DNA of 21,198 nt. Origin: Tritrichomonas foetus. Taxonomy: Eukaryota; Parabasalia; Tritrichomonadida; Tritrichomonadidae. The notes below the pieces were generated by a model that was not told where the DNA came from, did no database searches, and saw only the letters and a list, made by a program, of their open reading frames with translations. Within the stretch, counting starts at the first letter, position 1. Each line of letters opens with the position of its first letter. The position numbers and the translations under genes were made by a program. Positions 7,721-17,267 of the stretch are shown piece by piece. The stretch is from positions 1 through 21,198 of the forward strand of contig MLAK01001318.1 of the NCBI GenBank assembly GCA_001839685.1, given 5' to 3'.

Positions 7721-10700
7721 TTATTCCCAATCATCAAAGTTGTTGTTCTGAAAGAGATTAGATAAATGCTCATATTTTGTGAACGACATTGAAATTATGG
7801 GAAAATCATTTCCTTCACTTTCATTTAGTTTTTCATTTCCTTTTTGATTCTCATATTCATTAACTTTTGTGATTGATGGAAAGATTTCAATTTTTTCATT
7901 TTGGAAAGGAAAGGCAGAATCGGTTGAATAACCATTTTCATACATTTTTTGGATTTCTTTTGATTTCGAGAATTTTGTTTGTTCTTTCAAATAATTTTCA
8001 TCAATATCAATTCGACTCATGTTTGGAGTATTCATTAAAAAATTTTTGAGAGGATTGGTTCCAATTGAATAAATTTCTTTCAAGAGTTGTATTGACCTTG
8101 ATGCAGAAAACAAACGATTAGATGTTTCAAAATTCGAGTCAAACAAATCATAGGATTCTTCATCAATTTGAAGATATTTCTCCATTAGTGGATTTGTATT
8201 GAATGTGAAAAAATTGAAGGAAAACTCAGTGTGTATAGCACACGCAATTACATATCTATCTGGCTCTTTTCGAAAATGAAGTGCTGGGAGAACTCGCCCG
8301 TTAGTAAATGCAATATTTGATTTAACCTTTGGATCTTGTCCCAAACTATCTAATTTCTTCAAAAAGCTTTTCTTATCAAATTTTGGTGGATGATCTTTGT
8401 TGTCAATTTCATCTCTTTCAAGAGTCGTATTAAATTTTTCTATTGTATGATTCACTTCTTCACTGTTTTGATCGTTCTTTGTTTCAGTTGCTGGAGTAGT
8501 TGTTGGAGGTGGTGGTGTTTGTTTCCGGTCGATTTGAAGATAGTTTGAATCATTTGATAGTTGCACTGAAATTGATGTTTCTTTCTTTGGTTGATGGATA
8601 ACTTTTCGGGTTGAAACAAGAGGTTTATTGTTTTTCTTTGATTTTGGCGAAATAGTTTCAATTTGGGTAATCGTGAGTGGATCAATTTTCCGATTTTGTT
8701 TAGAAGAAGGTTTGGAAGATTGCGGTGGCGATTGAATAATTCTGACGCTTGGTAATTTTTGATCAGGACAATTATTTTTATTGATCCTTTGAGTATTAAT
8801 CTTTGGGATGGGCTGAATTTCCTGAAAATTCAGCTTCCTTCGTCCAATGATTGGAGTTTTGGCTGATCTTTGTGGTTTCACAATTGGCTGAACATCAACA
8901 GAAAATAATGATCCGAAAAACTCTTCTTGAAGGATTTCGTGTTCTTTCAATTTTCGTGATTCCCTTTTTCTTTTAGTTGGACTCCTTGGCGCGCTTTGTT
9001 GTCTTGCTTGTGGATAAAAAAATGATACATCATAAAAATCATTAAATTCACCATTTTTTTCGGTTCCTTGATGTATTTGTTGATGAATTTGTTGCATTTG
9101 CTTTGTTTGGAGTTGTTTTTGTTGTCTTTGATGAGAGACACGTTCTGCTTGAAATGAAGATTTGGGACGGGTGATTATTTTATTAGCACTTTTTATTTGG
9201 GTGTCACCAAATAAAAGTTTTGGTTTCCCATCAATAATAATGATGTCCACTTTTTCTTTCGGTTCAGGGTTTTGATAAACACGAGGAGGAGGAGCTACTA
9301 ATTCATGAGGTGAACTATGTTGCTCGTCAGAATAATCACTTGATTGGCTATTTGAATTTAAAGTTGATATAATCTCTGAAAATGATTTTAATTTTTCGGT
9401 TGCTCCATTTTTATCATCTTCATCTGAATCAGGTTTAACAAAATGAACGCTTTTTTTGTTTGATCGTGAATTATTTGATTCTGATTTCAATGTAACTTTA
9501 GGTGATTCTTTTTTATTTAAAATTGGATCAGAAATTATGGTTTTGTTGTCATTTTCTTCTTTTTCAGGGGTATTTTCCTTCTCTTCTTGTTCTGGAAGCT
9601 CTAAGAATTGTGTTTTATCGATTTTTATGGCATTTTTAACTTCTTTGTCTTCCTGTGATTCTTGAGTATCTATTTTTTCTGGCTCACTTTCATTCATCTT
9701 TCTAATCTTTGGCATTTCAATACAAAAAAGAGCTTTGTCAATTGCTATCAAAAGTTTCTTCTCGTTCAAAATAGTCGCGCATTGAGTCTCATTGAATGAT
9801 GGTAAGGCTTGTTGTCTATAAACAATTCCATCAATTGTATCAGTCATGAAAAACGATGAATCCTTCGCAAACGAACAAAGTCTGCTTGGATCATGAAAAC
9901 AAAGATTTGAAATTATTGAATTATGTACTCGAATATGATGTTTTTCTGTCATAGTATTGATATCGTATATTAGAATTGTTCCATTTTTAGAAGCAACTGC
10001 AACAGTATCATTATCTAACACTTCAAAAGTTGATGAAGACATTGGTAAAATTATTGATGATTTTTCGTAAACTTCCGAGTTTTCTGACACCCAAAAATAC
10101 AATTTGCGCTTACATAATCCAACAATCATATTATCGTTTTTATTATATATACTCTTTCCATTATTATGATTTTGGTGATTATTATGGTTGCTTTGTGAAT
10201 TTTCTGAATTACTCCGGTTAGATGCTATTTTGATTGGTTGAATTTTTGTGATTTTTGATTTTGAGAAGTTTAGTTTTGTTATGAATTTTGTACAAAGTAA
10301 ACAATGAACAAAAATTTCACCGTTTGCTGAAGAACTGAAAATTAATCTTTTTCTTGAATTATCTTTGTCACATGAGCAATAACTATGTCTTTCAACCAAT
10401 AAAGTATCTGTTGTGAAAATCGATAAAACTTCGGATTTTGTATCTAATTCATTAATTTCATTATTAACTGTATTAACAATTCTAATTGAGCCATTTTCTA
10501 GTCCACAAATTAAAAACTCACCATCAACATAAAAAGATATCACATTAGATGGAATAAAACCAGAATCTAAATCGATTGTTGACATATGAGAAATATCATC
10601 TTGGTTACAAGAATACAAATGGACAATGTTGTCCTTTGATAGTGCATAAATGGTTCTATTTTCTTCATTTTCCCGGCTTTCTTTATTTTCATGATTCACT

Positions 10701-11773
10701 ATGTTTTGAACAAAAATATGAGTTATTGGTTGACATAATGATTGTATTTCTTTTGGTGCTGAATGAACCTCAAATAATGTGATTAATTTATCTTCAGAAA
10801 GAAAGATTGTCTGCTTTTCACTATTGAATTCCATTTTCAAAGTAACCTCAACATTCTTCATATCAAGTGATATTGTTGGCTGAAGGTCAAGCATTGCTAA
10901 TAAATTTCCATTTCGACAATTATATCTCCTTAATATTCTTTCAGATGATATTGAATAAAGAGAATCATCATCAATTTGAAGTAAAATTTTACCTGATTTT
11001 GGTTGTTTGATTATTTTATAATGATTTAAAGTTTCATTTGATTGAAATCGATTCTTTTTGTCATTTTCTGTCAAATTTTGCTTTTCTGCTACTTTCCAAA
11101 GCTTGATAGTCCCATCACTTGATGCTGAATATAATGTTATTGTTTGTGGTGAATAGCAAAGGGAAGTAATTGCCATTGAATGTTTTGTGTCAAATTTAAA
11201 AAGTAAATTCCCATTTTCGTTTGACCATTTAAAGACTTCAACTCCAGATGAAGTGAAAAAAGAATCGTCGATTTCATCATATGTAATATTACTCATCCAC
11301 TGAGAAGTATCATGCTTCATCCAAACATTATTCCATTTCAATTTTGTGCCAATTGAAAATTCTGCTATTTGAAGTTCAAGTTTTTGCATGTATCCAAAAT
11401 TTCCTGTAGCAATAAGCTCTTTCTTTTGTGGGATAAATAAAGTGGATAAAATAATAAATTTAAATTCTATTTTAAGATCATTCACTGGATTAAGAAGTCT
11501 ATCAAAAGCAATCAAAGATTTTTGATCTTTGACAATTAAAAAATAAACACCATTTAAACTATCAGAAATATGGATGGATAAAATTTGTGAATTACCTGAA
11601 TGGTCAATAAATTCAGTTTCTTTAATTAATTGATTTGATGAAAAATCAAACAGCCGTAATTTTAATCCATCATATGTAACGAGTTGTTCCTTTCCATTGA
11701 CTGATGTTTGGTGCCATGCTCGAATTTTATAATCATGAGTAAACCGATGGTTCTCTTGAAAAAAACTCTGCAT
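7721..11773 (-). CDS. Large WD40-repeat protein with long disordered middle region
   Basis: This 1350-residue single-exon protein is not a family I can name. Residues 1 to about 660 are built of WD40-type beta strands. The clearest blade is LYSASSDGTIKLWKV (214-228), and weaker ones include LICGLENGSIRIVNT and VAVASKNGTILIYDI. There are enough strands for one or two beta-propellers. Residues about 690-1120 are low-complexity and probably disordered: acidic Glu/Lys runs near 690-740, a Gln-rich stretch near 880-900 (KQLQTKQMQQIHQQIHQ), and Pro/Ser/Thr/Lys-rich sequence with TPPPPTTTPATE. The last 220 residues are more ordered (HTEFSFNFFTFNTNPLMEKY) and end in an acidic, aromatic tail. It probably acts as a scaffold. 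The ATG at 11771-11773 directly follows TCAGAG, implying an extremely short leader if that motif marks the start of transcription. The stop lies in TAAA. Confidence 0.85.
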   Translation of the reverse strand: MQSFFQENHRFTHDYKIRAWHQTSVNGKEQLVTYDGLKLRLFDFSSNQLIKETEFIDHSGNSQILSIHISDSLNGVYFLIVKDQKSLIAFDRLLNPVNDLKIEFKFIILSTLFIPQKKELIATGNFGYMQKLELQIAEFSIGTKLKWNNVWMKHDTSQWMSNITYDEIDDSFFTSSGVEVFKWSNENGNLLFKFDTKHSMAITSLCYSPQTITLYSASSDGTIKLWKVAEKQNLTENDKKNRFQSNETLNHYKIIKQPKSGKILLQIDDDSLYSISSERILRRYNCRNGNLLAMLDLQPTISLDMKNVEVTLKMEFNSEKQTIFLSEDKLITLFEVHSAPKEIQSLCQPITHIFVQNIVNHENKESRENEENRTIYALSKDNIVHLYSCNQDDISHMSTIDLDSGFIPSNVISFYVDGEFLICGLENGSIRIVNTVNNEINELDTKSEVLSIFTTDTLLVERHSYCSCDKDNSRKRLIFSSSANGEIFVHCLLCTKFITKLNFSKSKITKIQPIKIASNRSNSENSQSNHNNHQNHNNGKSIYNKNDNMIVGLCKRKLYFWVSENSEVYEKSSIILPMSSSTFEVLDNDTVAVASKNGTILIYDINTMTEKHHIRVHNSIISNLCFHDPSRLCSFAKDSSFFMTDTIDGIVYRQQALPSFNETQCATILNEKKLLIAIDKALFCIEMPKIRKMNESEPEKIDTQESQEDKEVKNAIKIDKTQFLELPEQEEKENTPEKEENDNKTIISDPILNKKESPKVTLKSESNNSRSNKKSVHFVKPDSDEDDKNGATEKLKSFSEIISTLNSNSQSSDYSDEQHSSPHELVAPPPRVYQNPEPKEKVDIIIIDGKPKLLFGDTQIKSANKIITRPKSSFQAERVSHQRQQKQLQTKQMQQIHQQIHQGTEKNGEFNDFYDVSFFYPQARQQSAPRSPTKRKRESRKLKEHEILQEEFFGSLFSVDVQPIVKPQRSAKTPIIGRRKLNFQEIQPIPKINTQRINKNNCPDQKLPSVRIIQSPPQSSKPSSKQNRKIDPLTITQIETISPKSKKNNKPLVSTRKVIHQPKKETSISVQLSNDSNYLQIDRKQTPPPPTTTPATETKNDQNSEEVNHTIEKFNTTLERDEIDNKDHPPKFDKKSFLKKLDSLGQDPKVKSNIAFTNGRVLPALHFRKEPDRYVIACAIHTEFSFNFFTFNTNPLMEKYLQIDEESYDLFDSNFETSNRLFSASRSIQLLKEIYSIGTNPLKNFLMNTPNMSRIDIDENYLKEQTKFSKSKEIQKMYENGYSTDSAFPFQNEKIEIFPSITKVNEYENQKGNEKLNESEGNDFPIISMSFTKYEHLSNLFQNNNFDDWE

Positions 11774-11779
11774 CTCTGA
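11774..11779 (-). promoter_or_regulatory. TCAGAG candidate initiator directly before WD40 ATG
   Basis: On the coding strand TCAGAG abuts the ATG with no gap. If transcription began at its A, the leader would be only a few bases, which is short even for trichomonads. Confidence 0.3.
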
Positions 11780-13111
11780 TTTTATATTTTTTGATTGGGA
11801 AACTTTTTGATTATATCAAATAATTAAATAACGTACTATGCATCATAATCATTTCAGTAATTATATGGTCGCTGCATTGAATTTGATGTTTTAAAAGTTA
11901 TTAAAAAGTTGAAGAGAGGATAATCGTTTCAATTTACTTAAACTTAATACTATGTTATTATACTTTATTTTAAGTTATATGCCAAGATTTTTAAGCATCT
12001 TCCTTTGAAATAACAGATACATTAAAGAACATGGTTTAAATGACATATAACAGAAAATCAAAATCGTCAATTATTATGGACACTTAGAGTTGTGCGCCAT
12101 ACCAGGAAAATTTGCCACTTTAAGTAATAAGACGTAAAATGTTATCGATAACATATTATATTAAAGTATAATACTAATCAGTGATCACTTTTGCTTTCTT
12201 TGAGTTATTTTCTGACCAATTCGAGGCTAAAATATAATTCATTCTAATCTAACTTACAGCAGGATGAGATCTACTCTTTTCTCACTTGAAAAGAATTTTA
12301 ATCCATTTATAATGATTTTTATAATGCATTTAAAGCATGTAAATTTGAGATTACCGCATTTAATATACTGCATAGAGTATCTTGATAAACATAAGAAAGA
12401 TAATCAAGTAAAATATGAAAATCATCAATCATGAATAATATTCAAAGTTATGATGACTATCATCATAAATATCACTTAAAACTTTACAAGAGAAATAAAA
12501 ACAAAACTGTCAGTGAATATTCTTTATACAAATGCAAAATCTACATTTTAAATAAATGTGCGTGTAAATGTAAAGCATAGATTTACTTCATTACAATTTA
12601 ATTGTGCTTTAATTTTGAGTCGATTTGGTTTTATATGTTGCATATAAAGTTGACTTTTTTCGGATGACATCATAATTTAGTTAGGCAAATAACTGAAAAT
12701 AATGCTTTCGAATGCGATAAATCAGGGATCCAAGTTCATTCTGAAGCAACTTATGAGAAACTTCAATTCTATCGTGAACAAAATGAATAATGATATTTCT
12801 GTGATCTTTTTCAATCCAAATTTGACTTTTGTCTCAAAAACTATTCAAATTATTTACATAATTTCTTTCTCTTGTGATCGGCTGTTTATGATAAATCTAG
12901 AACTCCTAAGAAAATAATTTCTTCATGATGTACTTTGCATTATTTTGCCCCGCTGAAAAATTAGCATTTCAAGGCTCTCATTCAAACATATCTGACTCAT
13001 TAACTCAACAAAGAAATTTTCGGAGAATTTTCAAATTCAGTAAAATGCAAACTAAAGAAAAAAATAACAGGACATTTTTTCTTTTGGTGAAGTATTGATA
13101 AATATTAAAGA
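11774..13111. other. Intergenic region between divergent WD40 and p101-like genes
   Basis: This is the larger part of the longest gene-poor gap. It should hold the WD40 promoter: TCAGAG at 11774-11779 and AAAAAGTT words at 11801-11808 and 11903-11910. A perfect 16-bp palindrome, ATGTTATCGATAACAT, sits at 12139-12154. Small frames at 12702-12917 (71 codons) and about 12923-13090 have no recognisable motif, though the second (FALFCPAEKLAFQGSH) looks somewhat protein-like and could be part of the decayed sequence further right. No RNA gene was recognised. Confidence 0.5.
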
Positions 13112-13510
13112 AATGCTGAATTTATTGGAAAACAAGTTATCGAGTTTGCAGAATGATCCATTGAAATGGTGATAAAAATAGTATTTCAATGCATATTTGG
13201 TCAATACATAATGAATTGTTATTTAATTGAAAAAGTTGTGATTTGTGTAGAAATTCTTAGACATTTGAAAAACAATAATGGTGAGAAAAAGTTCATTGAA
13301 ACCAAATTATTATAGAAAAATTTAATCGACAAATTAACAAAAAGTTTTCATGATGATATGAAACCTTTTTAAAAAGTTAAAGTCTGTGAAAAATTGGCTA
13401 ATTCTATTGAATTCATAATTGAACATGAAATAGAAATGTTTTTTCAAAAAGTGAAGGTCATTATCAAAAAGTCAAAATTTAAAAAACAAAAGTTAAAAAA
13501 AGAAAATAAA
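13112..13510 (+). pseudogene. Possible decayed coding remnant (helical, ARM-like)
   Basis: One frame on the plus strand reads through about 130 codons with only three stops (TGA 13154, TAG 13313, TAA 13370). The segments between them look protein-like: VVICVEILRHLKNNNGEKKF, IETKLL, KNLIDKLTKSFHDDMKPF and KLANSIEFIIEHEIEMFFQK. The pattern of leucine-rich helices around NNNGEKKFIETKLL resembles an armadillo repeat, but I cannot name a family. The frame runs straight into the p101-like gene, so the remnant could be a lost neighbour or chance AT-rich sequence. Four AAAAAGTT words occur within it (13230, 13286, 13339, 13371). Confidence 0.3.
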
Positions 13511-15667
13511 ATGGCTGTCAATCCCCAGCTTCAGCCTATCTACAACCCAAGCGAAGAACTGAAACATCCTGATGACACTATATTAAACGCTCTTTTTTCC
13601 GTTTTGTACAGTACTGGCGAAAAGATGGCCCCGTGGCTCGAACCAACTTTTTGGGCGAACACTTTGAACAAAGAGTTTCGTGATCGGTTCTTCCAAGAAC
13701 TTTTCAAAAATCTTTCATCTATCGGCCCAAATGATGCAAATGCCGGCGAATTTACATCACAAATTATTATCACAATTTATCACTGCGTTTTCTCTTTCCA
13801 TATTGGTTTTGCGAAGCAACTAATCCTTCCCTACTACGACAAACTGTTAACGACGCCAGCGAGGCCAGAAATCAAAATGATGCTTCTTTACTTAGAAAAA
13901 CATTCAAGCGCCATCAATTTTCCAAACATCCTCGAACGAATCATCACCACAGAATCCCAGCTTAGCCTTGACAACGTCATTCCAACGTTTACTTTCTACG
14001 GATTATTGCATATTCTCAGATATTCCAATTTCAAGGACCCAAAAATGGATTTAATGAATCAATTTCTTGATGCAGTCCTCGAGCGAACCAAGAAGGCCAT
14101 GTCTTATAAGTCAGTCCTCACATTCAATCATATGATGATGGTCGTATCGACTCTCTTTCCGGACTTGGACCGAAAGAAGCTAAATGAGTTAAAGGACAAG
14201 CTCAGCTATTATTTGTCCCTTTCCTCCCCGTATTCTGATGTATCATATGACACGATTGAATTCCTCAACAAAAATGTTAATTTCCCTGGCCATGGTTTCT
14301 ATCAACATTTATATACTATGTCACAAATGTCTGATGCATTTTCTGGTCAGGTTCCTCTTTTCTTTGATGCAAAGTTAACTTTAGCATCAACAATGCTCTA
14401 CAACGATACTGCCGATAGAGCCTCTCTTCCATCTGCATACCTGCAATGGGTCCGCTATTTCATATATAGATACTTTGGAGCAATGCCACCTCAAAATGGT
14501 AACGAATTGATTCGTTTCATGCAAAATGTTCGTTTCAATGAAACTTTCATGAAAACTGTTCCAGCTGACTATAAACTCATGAAAATTCCACAGGATCCGA
14601 AATTTGCCCGGCCTGTTCCTCCAACAATGCCACAGTTCCAACATAACATTTACAGAATGACTTCTGTTGTTGTTGATGGAAAATATCCAGTAATATTCAC
14701 TTTGGCAACCCTTTCACAAATCAAAGATAATAATTTTTTGATTGGCTCCTTAACAGGAGCCAAACTAATGGCCAATTTCTTTAACCCACTCCTCTCCTAC
14801 TTCCAGCAAAATCCAGACGTTACTGAACAACAAATTGTGATTGTTGGTGATGATGATCTTCTTGCCAACATTATTGACACTCTTACGATTTTCATAATAC
14901 AAAATTCATTTCTTGCGAATATTGAATTTCAATTTTATTTCATTCCTGTTGGGCCTTCTCAATTTGGTGATTACATTGCTGAAAACGATCAAGTATACAA
15001 GCAATTTGTTAGAAATTTGTATGAAACCACTACTAGAATCCTTCCTGGCTATGAAGAAAACTCCCAAGCATTCTTCCCAAGCTTCGCACCATCACCTGAT
15101 CAAGTTGGAAATTATGAAAATAATATTTGGTTCAACATTCCTTCGCCTTCACATCTTTTCCAGTATGGTATTCAGCATTATATGCAATTCGCGAAAAAGA
15201 AGATTGATATCTATCTTTGGCAATGTATCATTCAGGTCCAAGTGAGAGACGGTAATCAAATGGTCGTAAAGCTTGTGTCTGTGCCGTTTATTAACTCCGT
15301 TCATATTGAATTGAACGACAAAGCGAGATCATTCATGACAAAAACAATAGATTTTGGAAAGAAGGAACCAATTCAAGAAACATTCGAAACAAAGGTTCTT
15401 TCTATTTATAACATAAGTATCGAAAGAAGAGCTTGGCCTTCTAAAGATCATATTGTTCTTGATACTGGATCATCTCGAGTTGTCTCAAGTGTGAGCGTGC
15501 ACTTGCCTAGAGGAGCACCACCAGTTTCAGTAATTATTGATAACCACAAGTTTACTGACGTGTTGGGATTGAATGTCTCTTTCTTGCCGAGACAAAATAT
15601 TACAACAATTGAAAAGACAACACTACCAATGCGGATGAAAATCAAAACATTTGTGGACATGTTTTAA
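13511..15667 (+). CDS. PI3-kinase class IB p101 adaptor-like protein
   Basis: This 718-residue protein resembles the p101 (PIK3R5) regulatory subunit that links class IB PI3-kinase to G-protein beta-gamma at the plasma membrane. Residues 1 to about 300 are helical and HEAT-like. A central alpha/beta region follows, with QIVIVGDDDLLANIIDTL (441-458) and FQFYFIPVG (475-483), close to the 'FYYIPV' strand I recall from p101. After that come SHLFQYGIQHYMQFAKKK and a beta-rich C-terminal part (IYLWQCIIQVQVRD, VSVPFINSVHIELNDKARSF), resembling the p101 segment that contacts beta-gamma. The family call rests on remembered patterns, not an alignment. I chose the ATG at 13511 because the open frame upstream (to a TTG at 13394) is Lys-rich, AT-rich sequence. 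It has no TCAGA motif upstream. The gene converges on CDC50. If the call is wrong, it is a conserved cytosolic protein with an N-terminal helical solenoid. Confidence 0.6.
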   Translation: MAVNPQLQPIYNPSEELKHPDDTILNALFSVLYSTGEKMAPWLEPTFWANTLNKEFRDRFFQELFKNLSSIGPNDANAGEFTSQIIITIYHCVFSFHIGFAKQLILPYYDKLLTTPARPEIKMMLLYLEKHSSAINFPNILERIITTESQLSLDNVIPTFTFYGLLHILRYSNFKDPKMDLMNQFLDAVLERTKKAMSYKSVLTFNHMMMVVSTLFPDLDRKKLNELKDKLSYYLSLSSPYSDVSYDTIEFLNKNVNFPGHGFYQHLYTMSQMSDAFSGQVPLFFDAKLTLASTMLYNDTADRASLPSAYLQWVRYFIYRYFGAMPPQNGNELIRFMQNVRFNETFMKTVPADYKLMKIPQDPKFARPVPPTMPQFQHNIYRMTSVVVDGKYPVIFTLATLSQIKDNNFLIGSLTGAKLMANFFNPLLSYFQQNPDVTEQQIVIVGDDDLLANIIDTLTIFIIQNSFLANIEFQFYFIPVGPSQFGDYIAENDQVYKQFVRNLYETTTRILPGYEENSQAFFPSFAPSPDQVGNYENNIWFNIPSPSHLFQYGIQHYMQFAKKKIDIYLWQCIIQVQVRDGNQMVVKLVSVPFINSVHIELNDKARSFMTKTIDFGKKEPIQETFETKVLSIYNISIERRAWPSKDHIVLDTGSSRVVSSVSVHLPRGAPPVSVIIDNHKFTDVLGLNVSFLPRQNITTIEKTTLPMRMKIKTFVDMF

Positions 15668-16268
15668 TTTTTATTATTTTTTTAAGAATCAATAAATATA
15701 GTTTATATTTGGATTTTTTTTTTTTTTAATACGCTATTCAGCTTTTTGGTTTTCAAATATGTATTCAACCTCTAGTTTCCTTTTGTTTTCTATATGGATT
15801 TCTCCATATTGTTATCAACTAGACTCTCAAACAGACAATTGGCGTTAGTATTGATCTGTGGAATCACTCATACAGTTTTACATCTTACAATTTTCTCAAT
15901 ATTGTTTAGTGATCAATCCATGTCATATACTTTTCACTCAGTTTGGGCAAGAGAAACTGTCATTAAAAAAAGTGTTTCTGAGTGAATGAATCTTATTCGT
16001 TTATTAACAATGATAAAACTAAATAAATCATCTGCATTTCTATTCATGTGAAAAACAGAAATTGCTTAAATCCGAGCTGTTTATTACCTTTCATTTATTC
16101 ATTATTGTCATCTCTCCAAGAATGAATCATTCTGGATGCCTTCCATTTCGAGGCAATTCTTCACTTAATCGAATTCGCTCAAAACCAAAAGTCAGGAAAC
16201 TCAGTTTTTGAATAAACCGAAGGATGAGAAAGGAAATTTCAAAATAACATTTTAATAAAAAACCATAT
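15668..16268. other. Intergenic region between convergent p101-like and CDC50 genes
   Basis: 3' flanks of two convergent genes, with T-rich runs (notably 15714-15727) just past the p101-like stop. A 63-codon plus-strand frame at 15794-15985 shows no motif and I do not call it a gene. Neither the AAAAAGTT nor the TCAGA-near-ATG pattern was noticed here, in contrast to the gaps that carry promoters. Confidence 0.5.
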
Positions 16269-17243
16269 TTAAAGAGAGCCGCTTGCAAGCTCGCCCATCT
16301 TCCTGGGAGCGACAGCTTCAGCAATGAGAAGAACAACTGCATAGATGCCGCAGACAGCTCCACAGACAATGTAGATAATTCCTAGGGCTGTATTTTGCGT
16401 TCCGAGGGTTGTGACCTTAGAAATAACGAAATACTTTCCGCCCTTGAAGCCGGTTGTTGGATACCTGTTTTGGATAGTGACTGAATATTTTCCGGCCTTG
16501 ATTTCGCATCCGTCGCAGTGGGAGTAGGTCTTGACGACAGTTGGGAGGGCTGATTGCCTCATCCAAACCATGAAGTGCTCATCTGCTGTTCCATTGACGA
16601 AAATTTCGCTCGTCTCATTTTCTTCGAGCCATTTATAGCCTTCCGTGTACTTTTCGTTGAGCGGGCGATAGAGATAATCGATTTCTGATGGATAGGCGAT
16701 TCCGGATTCGAGGAATTCTGCATTTCCAATTTTTTTCGGAAAAGTGTCATTGAAGACCGACAAAGCGAAAAGGCCGGCTGGAAGAATCCAATTCTTCATT
16801 TCTGGTTTATCGTCAATTGAACGGTAAGGCTTAGCGTTTGACATTCCAGCGAAATCGACAAAATCACCAGCAAGCTGTGAATCAATCCTTGAAAATCCAA
16901 ACCTTCTATGATTTTGGTAGAATTTTGTGAGCTCGTAACGAAGTTCGAGGTTCCCTTTGAGATCTTTTTCAACTTCGACTTCTAATGTGCAGGACTTTTT
17001 TCCACTACAGAGCTCGTCATATCGAACTCTGACCTCATTGTAGCCATTCTGGAGGAAGAAGAATACGAGACCCATGGCAAGAAGAACAGCGCAGCAGCAG
17101 AAGAGCATAACGATTGCCCAAAACGTTGTCAAGATGGGGCGCCATCCAGGAAGCCTTTGCTGGGTGAATCTGTAGTTGTGAAGGGGTTTGTGAATAGGTT
17201 GGACAATCGAATTTTCAATTGAAACGTCGTCGGAGTGTGACAT
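16269..17243 (-). CDS. CDC50: CDC50/LEM3 family P4-ATPase flippase subunit
   Basis: This 324-residue membrane protein is the non-catalytic beta subunit of P4-ATPases, which flip phospholipids from the outer to the inner leaflet. It is needed for their folding and exit from the ER. The topology fits: a cytosolic N-terminus with RFTQQRLPGWRP (25-36), TM1 at about 38-64, a large outer loop, TM2 at about 285-310 and a short tail. Family motifs are YELTKFYQNHRRFGFSR (103-119), ILPAGLFALSVFNDTF (153-168), DEHFMVWMRQSALPTVVKTY (221-240), YPTTGFKGGKYFV and TALGIIYIVCG. Possible N-glycosylation sites are N165, N209 and N217. Loop cysteines C79/C85 and C243/C246 could form disulfides. The usual PCG of the family is PAG here (A156). 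Two TTCTGAG words lie just upstream of the ATG, and the stop is within TAAA. Firm identification. Confidence 0.96.
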   Translation of the reverse strand: MSHSDDVSIENSIVQPIHKPLHNYRFTQQRLPGWRPILTTFWAIVMLFCCCAVLLAMGLVFFFLQNGYNEVRVRYDELCSGKKSCTLEVEVEKDLKGNLELRYELTKFYQNHRRFGFSRIDSQLAGDFVDFAGMSNAKPYRSIDDKPEMKNWILPAGLFALSVFNDTFPKKIGNAEFLESGIAYPSEIDYLYRPLNEKYTEGYKWLEENETSEIFVNGTADEHFMVWMRQSALPTVVKTYSHCDGCEIKAGKYSVTIQNRYPTTGFKGGKYFVISKVTTLGTQNTALGIIYIVCGAVCGIYAVVLLIAEAVAPRKMGELASGSL

Positions 17244-17261
17244 TGAGGATTTTCTTTAAAG

Positions 17262-17267
17262 TTCTGA
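17262..17267 (-). promoter_or_regulatory. TCAGAA candidate initiator before CDC50
   Basis: CTCAGAACTTT on the coding strand ends its TCAGAA 18 bases before the ATG, in the same arrangement as at the SAM50-like and IBD-like genes. Confidence 0.35.

Noticed and set aside
12139..12154. Perfect 16-bp palindrome ATGTTATCGATAACAT
   Set aside because: In about 21 kb of AT-rich DNA one or so palindrome of this size is expected by chance, and it has no clear relation to a gene.
12702..12917. 71-codon plus-strand frame in the WD40/p101 gap
   Set aside because: It starts with ATG but shows no recognisable motif or conserved pattern; kept only as a note in the intergenic entry.
14913..15245. 110-codon plus-strand frame inside the p101-like gene
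   Set aside because: Shifted-frame shadow of the main coding sequence.
15794..15985. 63-codon plus-strand frame with hydrophobic stretch
   Set aside because: It lies between two convergent genes and its hydrophobicity is no more than AT-rich codons would give.
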